NCBI GenBank assembly: GCA_945865365.1
Contig: CAMBDL010000002.1
Coordinates: 1-64,000, forward strand
Reading direction: 5' to 3'
DNA: 64,000 nucleotides
From: Streptomyces griseus
GTDB taxonomy: Bacteria > Actinomycetota > Actinomycetes > Nanopelagicales > Nanopelagicaceae
This document shows, piece by piece, positions 31,007-42,602 of the stretch. The notes below the pieces were generated by a model that saw only the letters and a list, made by a program, of their open reading frames with translations, searched no databases and was not told the DNA's origin. Position 1 is the stretch's first letter, and each line of letters begins with the position of its first letter. The position numbers and the translations under genes are program-made.

Positions 31007-32549
31007 TTCTCACGGCGTACTTGTAGTCGATTTTGGTGCACAGTATGCCCAGTTAATTGCACGTCGGGTTCGTGAGGCACATGTCTACTCTGAAATTGTT
31101 CCATCAACGATTACGGCAGCAGAGATAAAGGTTAAAAACCCTGCAGCAATTATCCTCTCTGGCGGGCCATCGAGCGTGTATGCCCACAACGCTCCAACCT
31201 TAGATCGCTCAATACTAGATTTAGGTATTCCGACTTTTGGAATCTGTTATGGATTCCAAGTAATGGCTGCAGCCCTGGGTGGTGTTGTAAGTCAAACAGG
31301 TAAGTCTGAGTTTGGGCGAACTGAGATTAAGATAAATGCGGCATCAAAGATTTTCACATCACTGCCTACTCAACAAAGCGTATGGATGTCTCATGGCGAT
31401 GCCGTTACTACTGCGCCATCTGGTTTTACCATTGGTGCAACTACTGTAGATACGCCAATCGCCGCCTTTGAAAATGAAACTGGGTTATTAGCTGGTGTGC
31501 AGTTCCACCCTGAAGTCTTGCACTCCGAGCATGGTCAAGCGATTCTGCAACACTGGTTAGTCAACATAGCTCAGTGTGATGCAACATGGACTACGGCCAA
31601 TATTGCTGAGACCGAAATTGCAAAAGCTAAAACGATCATTGGCGATAAGCGAGTGATATGTGGCCTATCTGGTGGAGTTGATTCAGCGGTTGCGGCAGCG
31701 ATCATTCAACGCGCAGTAGGTACTCAATTAACATGTGTTTTTGTAGATCATGGGCTCTTACGAAAAGGCGAGGCTGAACAAGTAGAGCGTGACTTTGTTG
31801 CATCAACTGGCGTTAACTTAGTTGTCATCGATGCTAAAGAGGTTTTTCTTAAATCTCTTAAAGGCATAACCGATCCTGAAGAAAAGCGAAAGATTATTGG
31901 TCGTGAATTTATCCGAGCCTTTGAAAAAGCAGCACGCGATATTGCATCCGGTGGCGAAGTTGAATTCTTAGTGCAAGGAACGCTTTATCCCGACGTAGTT
32001 GAATCTGGTGGGGGAACAGGTACTGCCAATATTAAATCTCATCACAACGTAGGTGGCCTGCCCGATGATTTAAAGTTCTCATTGATTGAACCACTACGCA
32101 CCTTGTTTAAAGATGAGGTTCGCTTAGTTGGTCTTGAGCTCGGACTTCCTGAAGAGATTATTTGGCGCCAGCCTTTTCCAGGTCCAGGCCTTGGAATCCG
32201 AATCGTGGGCGAAGTTACTCAAGCACGTTTAGATTTACTGCGTGAAGCCGATGCCATCGCACGCTTTGAACTGAAAGCCGCCGGTCTAGACCGAGATATC
32301 TGGCAGTGCCCAGTTGTACTGCTGGCCGAGGTGCGATCAGTGGGTGTGCAGGGCGATGGCCGTACGTACGGACACCCAATTGTTTTGCGCCCGGTATCTA
32401 GCGAAGATGCCATGACTGCGGATTGGTCGAGAGTTCCCTATGAAGTTCTTGAGAAGATTTCGACGCGTATTACCAACGAGGTGCGCGAAGTCAACCGAGT
32501 CGTGTTAGATGTAACTAGCAAACCGCCAGGCACGATCGAATGGGAATAG
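30999..32549 (+). CDS. guaA: GMP synthase (glutamine-hydrolysing)
   Basis: 516 residues from GTG 30999, overlapping guaB3 by 8 bases. Converts XMP to GMP. Class I glutaminase domain about 1-190 with nucleophile in FGICYGFQ and FHPE (His/Glu). ATP-pyrophosphatase domain with [11 protein letters not shown] (about 221-231). Dimerisation domain to the end ([30 protein letters not shown] in parts). Completes IMP to GMP in three adjacent genes. Confidence 0.97.
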
Positions 32550-32553
32550 AACA

Positions 32554-33240
32554 ATGCTGAAGAAGATAACTGCCCCAACTCTTGTGAGTTTAGTTTTAGT
32601 CGCAACCCTTATGTCGCCTTTAGCACATTCTGCGCAACGACCAACTACTGTGCCGGGTTGTGCTGCGGTGACCGCTAAGAGTCATACGCCAATCAAAGTC
32701 ACCGAACCTATGGCCGTTAATAAAAACCTGCCTAAGACAATGACTATCGTCACTAACTGTGGCTCAATCGTGATTTCACTGCTTACAAAGCAAGCACCAA
32801 TGACAGTTACAAAAATTACTGCTTTAGCTAAGGCAAAGTATTTTAATGCTTCTTTATGTCACCGCCTCACAACAGATGGTCTATATGTTTTGCAGTGTGG
32901 AGATCCAACGGCCGCTGGTTCAGGTTCGCCAATCGGCTGGAAGGGCTATAAAGACGAGAATCTTCCCGCTAATAAAGCAGCTAACTATCCGGCCGGAACT
33001 GTAGCTATGGCTAACTCAGGTCCTGGAACAAATGGAAGTCAGTTCTTCTTGGTTTACAAGGACACACAACTCCCGCCCAATTACACCATTTGGGGAAAGA
33101 TTACTTCAGGAATTGATTTCTTAGTCAAGCTTTCTGAAGTCGGTTCCTATACAGTTAATCAGAGTGATGGCAAGGCGTACTACGCATCAGATGGATATCC
33201 AATTCAAAACGTTGAGATTAAATCAGTAACACTTCGTTAA
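32554..33240 (+). CDS. secreted cyclophilin-type peptidyl-prolyl isomerase
   Basis: 228 residues. A signal peptide covers about 1-27 (cleavage near LAHSA) and no lipobox is seen. The cyclophilin core is about 60-225: FNASLCHRLTTDGLYVLQCGDP (in two halves, holding the usual active-site neighbourhood) and GTNGSQFFLVYKD. It would assist folding of exported proteins outside the membrane. Its start is 4 bases after guaA. The link to guaA is probably only transcriptional. Confidence 0.87.
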   Translation: MLKKITAPTLVSLVLVATLMSPLAHSAQRPTTVPGCAAVTAKSHTPIKVTEPMAVNKNLPKTMTIVTNCGSIVISLLTKQAPMTVTKITALAKAKYFNASLCHRLTTDGLYVLQCGDPTAAGSGSPIGWKGYKDENLPANKAANYPAGTVAMANSGPGTNGSQFFLVYKDTQLPPNYTIWGKITSGIDFLVKLSEVGSYTVNQSDGKAYYASDGYPIQNVEIKSVTLR

Positions 33241-33966
33241 TTAATTTGTATTAACGATTTTAAAAGCCTCAGCGATTCGACCCTCTGCAAAGCCTGCTGC
33301 TGCTGCATTTCGTTGACCCCACTCGCGTACCATATTTTCTAACTCAGGATTATGAGAAGTCTGTGACGCATGTGCGTGAAGGGCTTTCATCTTTAATTCA
33401 AAAGTATCAGTGATGTCTACAAAGTGATCTGGGTGTGCAAATGAGCTCACCCACACTTCTTTTACACGCCAGGGTGCCAAGCCCTCAACATCTAATAAAT
33501 CAGTGAAAGCAAAGGGATTGCGCGCATCGGGGTAAACCGCTTGTATCGATGCTTCACCAGCGGCTAAATGATCTGGATGACTTGCGCCAATTCGATTCCA
33601 GTTACGTTCTGGGCTTTGACATACCAAGCGATCTGGCTTTGAAATACGCATCTGTCGCACTAAATCTTTACGCAACGCAAGAGTGGGCTCTAAATGCCCA
33701 TCTACATAGTTGAGGAAAGTTATATCGGTAACACCTATTGCTGCGCCCGCGGCACGTTGTTCGCGTTGGCGAATTGCAGGCATCTCCTCTTTTGTAAATC
33801 CTGACTCTTCGCCACCTTGATCGCCATTTGTACAAAAAACATATGCGACCTCAATGCCCTTTTTAACCCATTGGGCAATGGTTCCCGACGCTCCAAAATC
33901 AGAGTCATCTGGGTGGGCACTTATGACCAAAACTCGTTTGATCTCACTATCGGCGATCGGTTCCAT
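33241..33966 (-). CDS. PIG-L/LmbE family N-deacetylase
   Basis: 241 residues from ATG 33966 (a GTG one codon earlier is also possible). Zinc-binding motifs are SAHPDDSDFGASGT (H-P-D-D, about 16-29) and SHPDHLAAGEA (about 137-147). The family removes N-acetyl groups from sugar conjugates, for example MshB and Mca of mycothiol metabolism. This protein is shorter than MshB and its substrate is unclear. It is convergent with the cyclophilin gene with no spacer and divergent from the helicase gene. Confidence 0.85.
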   Translation of the reverse strand: MEPIADSEIKRVLVISAHPDDSDFGASGTIAQWVKKGIEVAYVFCTNGDQGGEESGFTKEEMPAIRQREQRAAGAAIGVTDITFLNYVDGHLEPTLALRKDLVRQMRISKPDRLVCQSPERNWNRIGASHPDHLAAGEASIQAVYPDARNPFAFTDLLDVEGLAPWRVKEVWVSSFAHPDHFVDITDTFELKMKALHAHASQTSHNPELENMVREWGQRNAAAAGFAEGRIAEAFKIVNTN

Positions 33967-33995
33967 CACCTTAGCCTAATAGACTTAAGGCCATG

Positions 33996-36233
33996 ATGAG
34001 TAATGAAACTTTGCTTACGGGACTAAATCCTGCGCAGAGCATCGCAGTTACTCATGCAGGTGGACCGTTATTAGTAGTTGCAGGTGCAGGTTCGGGCAAG
34101 ACCCGAGTGTTAACACGGCGAATTGCATATTTAATGTCACACAGAAACGTAGCTCCTTATCAAATTCTGGCAATTACATTTACAAATAAGGCAGCCGGAG
34201 AAATGAAGGAGCGAGTTGGAGAATTAGTTGGTCCCGTTGCTCAATCAATGTGGGTATCCACGTTCCACTCGGCATGTGTACGTATCTTGCGCCAAGAAGC
34301 TATGCGTATGGGTTATAGCAACTCATTCTCTATCTATGACTCGGCTGATTCTTTGCGCCTTATTACTATCGTTGCTAAAGAGCTCAACTTAGATTCAAAG
34401 CGTTATCCAGCACGCCAATTTCAGGCCATGATTTCAAATGCCAAAAATGAACTCTTAGGGCCTCTAGATTATTTAAATACTTCGAGCAATCAATTTGAAC
34501 AAGTCGTCGCCGATGTTTATGGTGTCTATCAATCACGGTTGAAACGTGCCAATGCGATGGATTTTGATGATCTCATTTCTAAGACTGTCGAAGTTTTGCA
34601 GAGATATCCAGAGGCAAAGGCTCGTTTTAGATCTCGCTTTCGCCATGTTTTAGTCGATGAATATCAAGATACAAATCATGCTCAGTACATACTTGTAAAA
34701 GAGTTAGTGGGTAGCGACAGTGAAGGCTTGCCGCCGGCAGAGCTATGCGTGGTTGGCGATGCTGATCAATCAATTTATGGCTTTCGGGGTGCCACAATTC
34801 GCAATATCATGCAGTTTGAACTGGATTACCCCAATGCAACTACGGTGCTTTTGGAGCAGAACTACCGTTCAACTCAGAACATTCTTAACGCAGCTAATGC
34901 AGTGATTACAAAGAATGAGAGTCGCAAAGAGAAAAACCTCTGGACTGATTCGGGTTCTGGGGCACTCCTCACTGGTTACGTCGCAGAGAGCGAGCACGAT
35001 GAAGCTAACTTTGTTGCTGACGAGATTCGACAACTTCAAAAAGATTCACATTCAAATCCTGGCGATACGGCTATTTTCTATCGGACAAATGCGCAATCTC
35101 GTGTCTTTGAAGAAGTCTTCATGCGAAATGCGCTGCCTTATAAAGTCGTTGGTGGACTGCGATTCTATGAGCGCCGTGAAGTCAAGGATTTACTAGCTTA
35201 CTTACGCGTGCTTACAAATCTAGAAGATGAAATCTCGCTGCGACGAATCATCAACGTTCCAAAGCGGGGTATTGGTGACACAACACTTGATTATGTAGAT
35301 GAATTTGCACGTCTGCGTGGAGTTTCTTTTTGGCAGGGCCTACTTCAGGCTTCACAGATTGAAGCCTTATCGTCTCGAGCCGCACAAGCAATAAATGATT
35401 TCACCTCAATGATAAGTGCACTCAATGTCTTAGTTGAAGCTAAAACTCGGCCATCAGTTATTGTCGAAGCCGCACTGGAGCAGTCGGGGTTACTAAATGA
35501 GTTAGTAGATAGCACTGATCCACAAGATGAGGTTCGAGTTGAAAACCTTAAAGAACTTGTTGCCGTTTCAATCGAGTATGAAGAACGAGAGTTTGATGAA
35601 CTCGTCGAAGATGAAGAGATTTCACTCTCAGGCTTTCTAGAGAAAGTTTCACTCGTTGCAGATGCTGATGAAATTCCAGAAGGTGAAGATCATGGTGGTG
35701 TCGTCACAATGATGACTCTTCATACCGCGAAGGGTCTTGAGTTCCCGACAGTATTTTTAACGGGCATGGAAGATGGAATTTTCCCGCATTCTCGAACTCT
35801 CGGCGAAAAAGATGAGATTGAAGAAGAGCGCAGACTTGCATATGTTGGTTTAACTCGCGCACGTAAACGCTTATATCTATCACGCGCGGAATATCGTTCG
35901 ACGTGGGGTGCACCAAATTACAATCCACCATCACGCTTCCTAGATGAGATTCCAGAAGATGTCATTGAGTGGCGCAATCACACCTCGGCCTCGCTCTCAC
36001 CGTCCTCTATAAAACGTTCTCGTGTTGCTACAGCGCCACCCCCAAGGGCTACCGGTAAGAAGATTTCTTCAATTGAACTCAGTATTGGAGAGCGTGTGTC
36101 ACATGACACATTTGGTTTAGGCACGGTTGTTTCGGTGGCCGGCGAAGGCGATAAGGCAGAGGCGACAATAAAATTTGGGCAGTATGGCGAGAAGCGATTG
36201 CTGCTGCGTTATGCCCCCGTTGAGAAGCTCTAG
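33996..36233 (+). CDS. pcrA: UvrD/PcrA-type superfamily 1A DNA helicase
   Basis: 745 residues from ATG 33996 (ATG 33993 is adjacent). 3'-5' helicase for repair and replication-fork restart. Motif I is [15 protein letters not shown] (about 28-42), motif [16 protein letters not shown], motif [15 protein letters not shown], motif [14 protein letters not shown]. The C-terminal about 60 residues form a Tudor-like domain ([15 protein letters not shown]) that binds RNA polymerase in PcrA. It lies upstream of sucC, as in many actinobacteria. Confidence 0.95.
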   Translation: MSNETLLTGLNPAQSIAVTHAGGPLLVVAGAGSGKTRVLTRRIAYLMSHRNVAPYQILAITFTNKAAGEMKERVGELVGPVAQSMWVSTFHSACVRILRQEAMRMGYSNSFSIYDSADSLRLITIVAKELNLDSKRYPARQFQAMISNAKNELLGPLDYLNTSSNQFEQVVADVYGVYQSRLKRANAMDFDDLISKTVEVLQRYPEAKARFRSRFRHVLVDEYQDTNHAQYILVKELVGSDSEGLPPAELCVVGDADQSIYGFRGATIRNIMQFELDYPNATTVLLEQNYRSTQNILNAANAVITKNESRKEKNLWTDSGSGALLTGYVAESEHDEANFVADEIRQLQKDSHSNPGDTAIFYRTNAQSRVFEEVFMRNALPYKVVGGLRFYERREVKDLLAYLRVLTNLEDEISLRRIINVPKRGIGDTTLDYVDEFARLRGVSFWQGLLQASQIEALSSRAAQAINDFTSMISALNVLVEAKTRPSVIVEAALEQSGLLNELVDSTDPQDEVRVENLKELVAVSIEYEEREFDELVEDEEISLSGFLEKVSLVADADEIPEGEDHGGVVTMMTLHTAKGLEFPTVFLTGMEDGIFPHSRTLGEKDEIEEERRLAYVGLTRARKRLYLSRAEYRSTWGAPNYNPPSRFLDEIPEDVIEWRNHTSASLSPSSIKRSRVATAPPPRATGKKISSIELSIGERVSHDTFGLGTVVSVAGEGDKAEATIKFGQYGEKRLLLRYAPVEKL

Positions 36234-36264
36234 GATTAGCCCCTCAACACGATACGGAGCACCA

Positions 36265-37428
36265 GTGGATCTCTTTGAATATCAAGCCCGTGACTTATTC
36301 GACAAGCATGGCGTTCCAGTTCTAGCCGCTGCAATTGCAACAACGGCCGATGAGGCCGAAGCTGCAGCCAGAGAAATCGGTGGCAAGGTCGTCGTGAAGG
36401 CGCAAGTAAAAGTTGGTGGACGTGGAAAGGCGGGCGGCGTAAAGCTGGCCGAGAATCCTACTGATGCCCGCGAAAAAGCCTCGGCAATTCTGGGAATGGA
36501 TATTAAAGGCCACGAAGTTCGCACTGTGATGATTGCAGCTGCTGCACCCATTGAAGCTGAGTACTACTTAGCGATTTTGCTTGATAGATCTAATAGAACA
36601 TTTTTAGTAATGGCTTCGGTTTCGGGTGGAATGGATATTGAAGAAGTTGCACATACTGCACCTGAAAAACTAGCAAAGATTCCGGTCTCTGCAGTTGATG
36701 GAATTAGTTTGGCAAAAGCAAAAGAAATCGTGGCTGCGGCTAATTTTCCATTAGATGTTGCCGATCAAGTTGCTGATGTCCTTTTGAAACTCTGGGAAGT
36801 TTTCCAATCTGAAGATGCCACATTAGTTGAAGTCAATCCATTGGTTAAGACTAAAGATGGAAAAGTAATTGCTCTCGATGGGAAAATTACTCTTGATGAC
36901 AATGCAGAGTTTCGCCAACCTGATCATGAAGCCTTGGTGGATCATGCGGCAACAAATGCATTAGAAGCTGCGGCCAAAGCTAAGAACTTAAACTATGTAA
37001 AGTTGGATGGCCAAGTTGGAATCATTGGCAATGGCGCAGGTCTTGTGATGAGCACCCTTGATGTAGTTGCCTATGCGGGCACAAAGCATGGTGGAGTTCG
37101 CCCAGCTAACTTTTTAGATATTGGTGGCGGAGCATCAGCACAAATTATGGCCGATGGCCTATCAATTATTCTTGGCGATAAGGACGTAAAGAGCGTGTTC
37201 GTTAATGTCTTTGGTGGAATCACAGCATGCGATGCCGTTGCAGATGGAATCGTTCAAGCTCTAGAGCTATTAGGTGATAAGGCAACTAAGCCGATTGTTG
37301 TTCGCTTAGATGGCAACAATGTCGTTGAAGGACGGGCTATTTTGGCTAAGGCGGCACACCCGCTCATCGAACAAGCCGACACGATGGATGGAGCAGCTAA
37401 TAGAGCTGCAGAATTGGCGGCAAAGTAA
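36265..37428 (+). CDS. sucC: succinyl-CoA synthetase subunit beta
   Basis: 387 residues from GTG 36265 ([20 protein letters not shown] is the family start). The frame is open from 36175 inside pcrA, which is not real coding. ATP-grasp domain followed by the CoA-ligase domain ([15 protein letters not shown] near 252). It makes succinate and ATP or GTP from succinyl-CoA in the TCA cycle. It overlaps sucD by one base (TAATG). Confidence 0.96.
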   Translation: MDLFEYQARDLFDKHGVPVLAAAIATTADEAEAAAREIGGKVVVKAQVKVGGRGKAGGVKLAENPTDAREKASAILGMDIKGHEVRTVMIAAAAPIEAEYYLAILLDRSNRTFLVMASVSGGMDIEEVAHTAPEKLAKIPVSAVDGISLAKAKEIVAAANFPLDVADQVADVLLKLWEVFQSEDATLVEVNPLVKTKDGKVIALDGKITLDDNAEFRQPDHEALVDHAATNALEAAAKAKNLNYVKLDGQVGIIGNGAGLVMSTLDVVAYAGTKHGGVRPANFLDIGGGASAQIMADGLSIILGDKDVKSVFVNVFGGITACDAVADGIVQALELLGDKATKPIVVRLDGNNVVEGRAILAKAAHPLIEQADTMDGAANRAAELAAK

Positions 37429-38309
37429 TGTCTATCTTCCTCAATGAAAACTCTAAGGTCATCGTTCAAGGCATGACCGGCTCTGAAGGCACTAAACACA
37501 CTCGCCGCATGCTGGCATCAGGAACAAAAATCGTTGGGGGAGTAACTCCTGGCAAGGGCGGGCAAATCCTTGATATTGATGGTCACCAGCTTCCCGTCTT
37601 TAACACTGTTGCCGAAGCAATGTCAGCAACGGGTGCCGACGCATCTGTTGTTTTCGTTCCACCTAAGTTTGCAAAAGCTGCAGTTATCGATGCGATTGAT
37701 GCTGCAATGCCATTAGTCGTAGTTATCACCGAAGGAATTCCAGTTCATGACTCAGCAAGTTTCTATGCATATTCAGTAAGCAAAGGAACAACGCGCATCA
37801 TTGGGCCAAACTGCCCAGGGTTAATTAGCCCAGGAAAATCAAATATTGGAATCATTCCGGCCGACATCACAGGTGCTGGGCCAATTGGTTTAGTATCAAA
37901 ATCAGGAACACTTACTTACCAGATGATGTATGAACTACGCGATATTGGTTTTAGCACAGCTGTTGGTATTGGTGGCGATCCTGTTATTGGAACAACGCAC
38001 ATTGATTGCTTGAGAGCTTTTCAAGATGATCCTGAAACAACTGCAATTGTAATGATTGGTGAAATTGGTGGCGATGCAGAAGAGCGCGCAGCTGCTTTCA
38101 TCGCCGACTACGTGACTAAGCCAGTGGTTGGTTACGTAGCAGGATTTACCGCACCCGAAGGTAAGACAATGGGCCACGCAGGGGCAATTGTTTCGGGCTC
38201 TTCAGGTACTGCACAAGGAAAGAAAGATGCACTTGAAGCAGCTGGAGTAAAAGTTGGCCAAACCCCAAGTGAAACCGCGCAACTTCTGCGCGATATTTTA
38301 GGTCGTTAA
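37428..38309 (+). CDS. sucD: succinyl-CoA synthetase subunit alpha
   Basis: 293 residues. CoA-binding domain at the N terminus ([22 protein letters not shown]). The phosphohistidine is in [10 protein letters not shown] (about 244-253). Forms the heterotetramer with SucC. The next gene, a membrane protein, starts 5 bases after the stop. Confidence 0.97.
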   Translation: MSIFLNENSKVIVQGMTGSEGTKHTRRMLASGTKIVGGVTPGKGGQILDIDGHQLPVFNTVAEAMSATGADASVVFVPPKFAKAAVIDAIDAAMPLVVVITEGIPVHDSASFYAYSVSKGTTRIIGPNCPGLISPGKSNIGIIPADITGAGPIGLVSKSGTLTYQMMYELRDIGFSTAVGIGGDPVIGTTHIDCLRAFQDDPETTAIVMIGEIGGDAEERAAAFIADYVTKPVVGYVAGFTAPEGKTMGHAGAIVSGSSGTAQGKKDALEAAGVKVGQTPSETAQLLRDILGR

Positions 38310-38314
38310 ACGAA

Positions 38315-39391
38315 ATGTTCGGGCGCGTACTTGGGGTCACACTGACCCAAGCGATGCGCAGTATTGCTCTACTGCTTTTACCCACGTCATTCATTGCACT
38401 TCTTGCATGGGCAACCGCAGGCAGTGCCACGGGAAATACCGGAGATCCACTTCGGGCAGCGTTATGGATTTGGCTATCGGCGCATCAACTGCCATTTTCG
38501 CTCGCACTTCCGCCAATCAATGCTGAGGGTTATCTATCTTACTTACCACTGGGTGCTTTAGTTTTTCCAGTACTAGCTATACGTAATGGAATTGCACGAA
38601 CCATTGATCGTCTTGATAATGATTCATCACTTATTCCACTAGCTCGGACAATGTTTGCCGTTATTTATAGCGCAATTGGTGGGATTTTTGCATTCTTATC
38701 ATCCACTAATTCAGTAAAGCCCGTTTGGTACTTTGTTCCACTCTATTTTTTACCAATAACTCTTGTTAGTGCCGCTACCGTAGGGCGTCGCCTCATTTTT
38801 GGTCAAGCACTTCTCTATAGTTCTAGAATTATTGCATTTTTACTTGGAATCTCATCACTAATCTTGGGACTCACCATCTTTACCCACATAAGTACAGTAA
38901 AAAATTTAACGACAGTTCTTGAGCCAGGCTTTCTGGGAGGTTTACTTTTACTCTTGCTCAATATTTTGTATCTGCCTAACGCTCTGGTAGCAACACTAGG
39001 ATATTTTTCAGGATCAGGTTTTGCCGTTGGTTCGGGTTCAATTATTTCACCATGGAGTTTTGATCTCTCTTCAATTCCAGCATTTCCACTCCTAGGTGCA
39101 CTCCCATCGGGTAAGTTCCAGTTTGCACTTTTCGGAGTCGTCATCGTCATTCTCTCTGGAGCAATGCTGGCAATTTGGACTGTAGCCCTTAATACAAGAG
39201 TTCTCTTTCAGAGCTTGTTTGCCTCGATCATCATCATCGCCCTTATTGGATATGCAGGAAGTGGAGCGTTAATAACACAGGCAATGTCTGCTGTTGGCGT
39301 CTCACCCTGGAAATTTACTCTCAGCGTTGGCCTAGAGTTAATAATTGGCGCCATGCTTGCTCTATACATTCCACGTTTAGGTAAGCGTTAA
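38315..39391 (+). CDS. perM: PerM-like (DUF6350) polytopic membrane protein
   Basis: 358 residues with about eight to ten hydrophobic helices and no soluble domain. The call rests on position: between sucD and purN, the mycobacterial PerM gene holds the same place, and DUF6350 proteins have this size and helix pattern. PerM has been linked to cell division in mycobacteria. Function here is inferred. Its stop overlaps the purN start (TAATG). Confidence 0.65.
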   Translation: MFGRVLGVTLTQAMRSIALLLLPTSFIALLAWATAGSATGNTGDPLRAALWIWLSAHQLPFSLALPPINAEGYLSYLPLGALVFPVLAIRNGIARTIDRLDNDSSLIPLARTMFAVIYSAIGGIFAFLSSTNSVKPVWYFVPLYFLPITLVSAATVGRRLIFGQALLYSSRIIAFLLGISSLILGLTIFTHISTVKNLTTVLEPGFLGGLLLLLLNILYLPNALVATLGYFSGSGFAVGSGSIISPWSFDLSSIPAFPLLGALPSGKFQFALFGVVIVILSGAMLAIWTVALNTRVLFQSLFASIIIIALIGYAGSGALITQAMSAVGVSPWKFTLSVGLELIIGAMLALYIPRLGKR

Positions 39392-39957
39392 TGGCCTATC
39401 GCCTAGTCGTTTTGGCATCGGGTTCAGGCACGCTTGCACAAGCAATCCTTGATGCACGAGTCGATTTAGAGTGTGAAATCCTGGCAGTTATTAGTGATAA
39501 CCCTGAAGCACCCGTCTTAGTTAAAGCGCAGGCAGCGGGTATTGCAACCGATGTCATAGCCGTTGGGGCTTCACGCCACGAATGGAATCTTCAGATGATT
39601 GAGCGAGTGGGTGCAGAGAAACCAGATCTAGTCGTCAGCGCTGGCTTCATGCGCATCCTGCCCCCAGATTTCGTCAATAGATTTCCAACGATAAATATCC
39701 ATCCCGCGCTATTGCCGAACTTTCCAGGCCCTCATGCCGTAAGAGATGCACTTGCCGCTGGTATTGCAGTAACTGGCACAACAGTTCACTGGGTAGATGA
39801 TGGTGTCGATACTGGGCCGATCATTACTCAAATGGAAGTTCCCGTACTTGCCGGTGATGACGAGCCAATACTTCATGAGAGAATTAAGAAAGTTGAACGA
39901 GGTCTCATTGTTGCGACTATTGCACTAATTCTTCCAACTTTGGAGCGACATGTCTGA
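39391..39957 (+). CDS. purN: phosphoribosylglycinamide formyltransferase
   Basis: 188 residues. Transfers formyl from 10-formyl-THF to GAR in purine synthesis. [13 protein letters not shown] is the nucleotide phosphate loop. The catalytic Asn-His-Asp are in [16 protein letters not shown] and [15 protein letters not shown]. It overlaps purH by 8 bases. With purH and folD it makes a purine and one-carbon operon. Confidence 0.96.
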   Translation: MAYRLVVLASGSGTLAQAILDARVDLECEILAVISDNPEAPVLVKAQAAGIATDVIAVGASRHEWNLQMIERVGAEKPDLVVSAGFMRILPPDFVNRFPTINIHPALLPNFPGPHAVRDALAAGIAVTGTTVHWVDDGVDTGPIITQMEVPVLAGDDEPILHERIKKVERGLIVATIALILPTLERHV

Positions 39958-41485
39958 ACGTAAGCTGATTCGACGGGCACTGGTGAGTGTCTATGACAAA
40001 GCTCGCTTAATTGAAATTGGAAAAGTTCTTAGTGATGCTGGCGTCGAAATCCTATCAACCGGTTCAACTGCTAAGAACTTAGCTGGTGCAGGTATTAAGG
40101 TCACTGAAGTAAGTGAGTACACAGGTTTTCCAGAGATTATGGGAGGCCGAGTCAAAACATTGCATCCTCGTGTGCACTCTGGAATTCTGGCCGATCAAAG
40201 TAATCCGGAGCACCTGCTTGCTATAGCTGAATTAGATATCGCTCCATTTGATTTAGTAATTATTAATCTCTATCCATTTGCCGAAACCATTGCTTCAGGG
40301 GCAGATTTCGCTGAAAGTATTGAACAAATTGATATCGGCGGACCATCTATGTTGCGTGGTGCTGCCAAGAATCACAACTCAGTTGCAGTTGTCTGCAAAA
40401 CCTCCCAATATGACGAATTGATTGAAGCAGTTAAGGCTGGAGGGTTTACATACCAACAGCGCAAAGCATTGGCTTTAGAAGTCTTTAGAACAACGGCTGA
40501 ATATGATTTAGCGATAGCAACATGGCTAGATACCAGTGAAGAGTTACCTGATTGGTTTGGTCGAATTTACAAGCGCGATAGCACTTTGCGCTATGGCGAA
40601 AACCCACATCAAAGTGCAGCAATTTACTCTGGTGGTTTAGCAGGAATTGTTGGCGCAGTGCAGTTACATGGCAAAGAGATGTCATTTAATAACTACACCG
40701 ATGCCGATGCAGCATGGCGTGCAGCGTTAGATCATGAACCGCCATGTGTTGCAATCATCAAGCATGCTAATCCATGCGGGATTGCCATCGCGACTGATAT
40801 TGCGACTGCTCATAGCAAAGCACATGAGTGTGATCCTGTTTCTGCCTTTGGTGGAGTAGTTGCAGCAAATCGCCAAGTGAGTCTGGCTATGGCACAAAAG
40901 CTATCTGAAATATTTACAGAGGTTATTATCGCGCCAAGTTATGAAGCAGGTGCAGTAGAGCTCTTAGCTCAGAAACCTTCGATACGCATTTTACAGTGTG
41001 AAGTCACAACTATCTCTGGCTTTGAAATGCGTCCAGTATCAGGGGGAGCGTTACTGCAAGAGACTGACTTGATTAATGCACCCGAAGATAGTTCAGCGGC
41101 CTGGGTTCAGGTCTGCGGCGAGAAAGTTAGTGATGAAGTAATGAAGGATTTAGAGTTTGCGTGGAAATCAGTGCGCGCAGTAAAGAGTAATGCAATTTTG
41201 TTAAGTAAAAATGGCGCATCAGTTGGAATTGGAATGGGACAAGTAAACCGTGTCGATTCTGCGCGCCTTGCAGTTAACAGAGCGGGCGATCGAGTCCAAG
41301 GATCTGTCGCCGCGAGCGATGCATTTTTCCCATTTGCAGATGGTTTACAAATCTTGCTCGACGCCGGTGTTATCGCTGTAGTGCAACCTGGTGGCAGCGT
41401 TCGCGATGAAGAAGTCATAGCCGCCGCACAAAACGCTGGAATCGCGATGTTCTTCACGGGCACGCGCCATTTCTCTCACGCATAG
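39950..41485 (+). CDS. purH: bifunctional AICAR formyltransferase/IMP cyclohydrolase
   Basis: 511 residues. The N-terminal MGS-like domain (1 to about 200) is the IMP cyclohydrolase ([27 protein letters not shown]). The C-terminal AICAR formyltransferase domain holds the [10 protein letters not shown] and [11 protein letters not shown] motifs with the catalytic Lys-His. It produces IMP, the substrate of guaB upstream. Confidence 0.97.
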   Translation: MSERKLIRRALVSVYDKARLIEIGKVLSDAGVEILSTGSTAKNLAGAGIKVTEVSEYTGFPEIMGGRVKTLHPRVHSGILADQSNPEHLLAIAELDIAPFDLVIINLYPFAETIASGADFAESIEQIDIGGPSMLRGAAKNHNSVAVVCKTSQYDELIEAVKAGGFTYQQRKALALEVFRTTAEYDLAIATWLDTSEELPDWFGRIYKRDSTLRYGENPHQSAAIYSGGLAGIVGAVQLHGKEMSFNNYTDADAAWRAALDHEPPCVAIIKHANPCGIAIATDIATAHSKAHECDPVSAFGGVVAANRQVSLAMAQKLSEIFTEVIIAPSYEAGAVELLAQKPSIRILQCEVTTISGFEMRPVSGGALLQETDLINAPEDSSAAWVQVCGEKVSDEVMKDLEFAWKSVRAVKSNAILLSKNGASVGIGMGQVNRVDSARLAVNRAGDRVQGSVAASDAFFPFADGLQILLDAGVIAVVQPGGSVRDEEVIAAAQNAGIAMFFTGTRHFSHA

Positions 41486-41505
41486 AGCTGGCATAGGATT
41501 GCCAT

Positions 41506-42345
41506 ATGAGCGCACAGATCCTAGATGGCAAGGCATTAGCAGCTTCGATTAAATCTCAATTAGCTGTAAGGGTTCTCGAATTAAAATCTCGCGGCATCAC
41601 TCCAGGCCTAGGAACTGTCCTGGTTGGCGATGATCCAGGTTCACACTCATATGTTGGTGGTAAGCATCGTGACTGTCATGAAGTCGGAATCAACTCAATC
41701 CGTGTCGATCTGCCCGCCGATGCAACTGAAGCCGATGTTATGGCGGCTATTAACGATCTCAATTCATCACCTGAGTGCACTGGTTACATCGTTCAACTAC
41801 CCCTTCCTAAAGGAATCAATACTCAAAGAGTTCTAGAAGCTATTGATCCATCAAAGGATGCCGACGGATTGCACCCCATGAACTTAGGTCGTTTAGTCTC
41901 TGGCTATGACGCACCATTGCCATGTACGCCACATGGAATTGTTGAGCTCTTAACGCATTATGGAATTAGTACACAAGGCGCAGAGGTTACAGTTATTGGC
42001 CGTGGCTTAACCGTTGGTCGCCCACTTGGATTACTACTTACTCGCAAACAAGAAAATGCAACAGTCACGTTGACACATACTGGAACCAAGGACTTACTCA
42101 CTCACACAAAAAGCGCCGACATCATCGTTGCTGCAATTGGACAAGCACATTTCTTAAAGGCCAACATGATTAAATCAGGCGCTGTTGTCATTGATGTTGG
42201 AATCTCACGCACGGATAAGGGTTTACTAGGCGATGTAGATCCTGGTGTTATGGACGTTGCATCATGGGTTGCACCGATGCCGGGTGGAGTAGGTCCGATG
42301 ACTCGCGCCATGTTGATTAAGAATGTTGTCGATGCATGCAGCTAA
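41506..42345 (+). CDS. folD: methylenetetrahydrofolate dehydrogenase/cyclohydrolase
   Basis: 279 residues. Interconverts methylene-, methenyl- and formyl-THF, supplying purN and purH. The catalytic lysine region is [14 protein letters not shown] (slightly unlike the common YVxxKxKA). The NADP loop is [16 protein letters not shown] (the usual sequence has SxxVG; here the Ser is Thr-like GLTVG). [15 protein letters not shown] is the C-terminal signature. Overlaps the small membrane gene by 10 bases. Confidence 0.96.
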   Translation: MSAQILDGKALAASIKSQLAVRVLELKSRGITPGLGTVLVGDDPGSHSYVGGKHRDCHEVGINSIRVDLPADATEADVMAAINDLNSSPECTGYIVQLPLPKGINTQRVLEAIDPSKDADGLHPMNLGRLVSGYDAPLPCTPHGIVELLTHYGISTQGAEVTVIGRGLTVGRPLGLLLTRKQENATVTLTHTGTKDLLTHTKSADIIVAAIGQAHFLKANMIKSGAVVIDVGISRTDKGLLGDVDPGVMDVASWVAPMPGGVGPMTRAMLIKNVVDACS

Positions 42346-42563
42346 CTAATCGACTCTTGAGTATTTTCAGTAATATTTCAATACTGCTTGGTGTGGCTTT
42401 GGGTGTTGGTGGAATTGTGCGAGGTGGGTCACTTTTTATCGCCGCCGGAACTGCAGGAGTAGCGCTCAAAGCGCGTAACCGCCGTCGTTTTGACTTTTAT
42501 TTTCCACTCATTATCGCAATAGCGCTATTTGCTCTGGCAGTTGCACTTCCTCACGGACGGTAG
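42336..42563 (+). CDS. DUF3017-like small membrane protein
   Basis: 75 residues with two to three hydrophobic segments separated by a basic loop KARNRRRFD. In Streptomyces and relatives a DUF3017 protein of this size lies directly after folD, before mdh. The match is by position and shape. Function unknown. It overlaps folD and precedes mdh by 39 bases. Confidence 0.65.
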   Translation: MQLTNRLLSIFSNISILLGVALGVGGIVRGGSLFIAAGTAGVALKARNRRRFDFYFPLIIAIALFALAVALPHGR

Positions 42564-42602
42564 AGTTTACGCAGTGCCACAACATACAAAAAGGAGTACG
42601 CC

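Noticed and set aside
36175-36264. Longer sucC start inside the helicase gene
   Set aside because: The first 30 residues overlap pcrA codons and do not resemble SucC; GTG 36265 gives the family N terminus.
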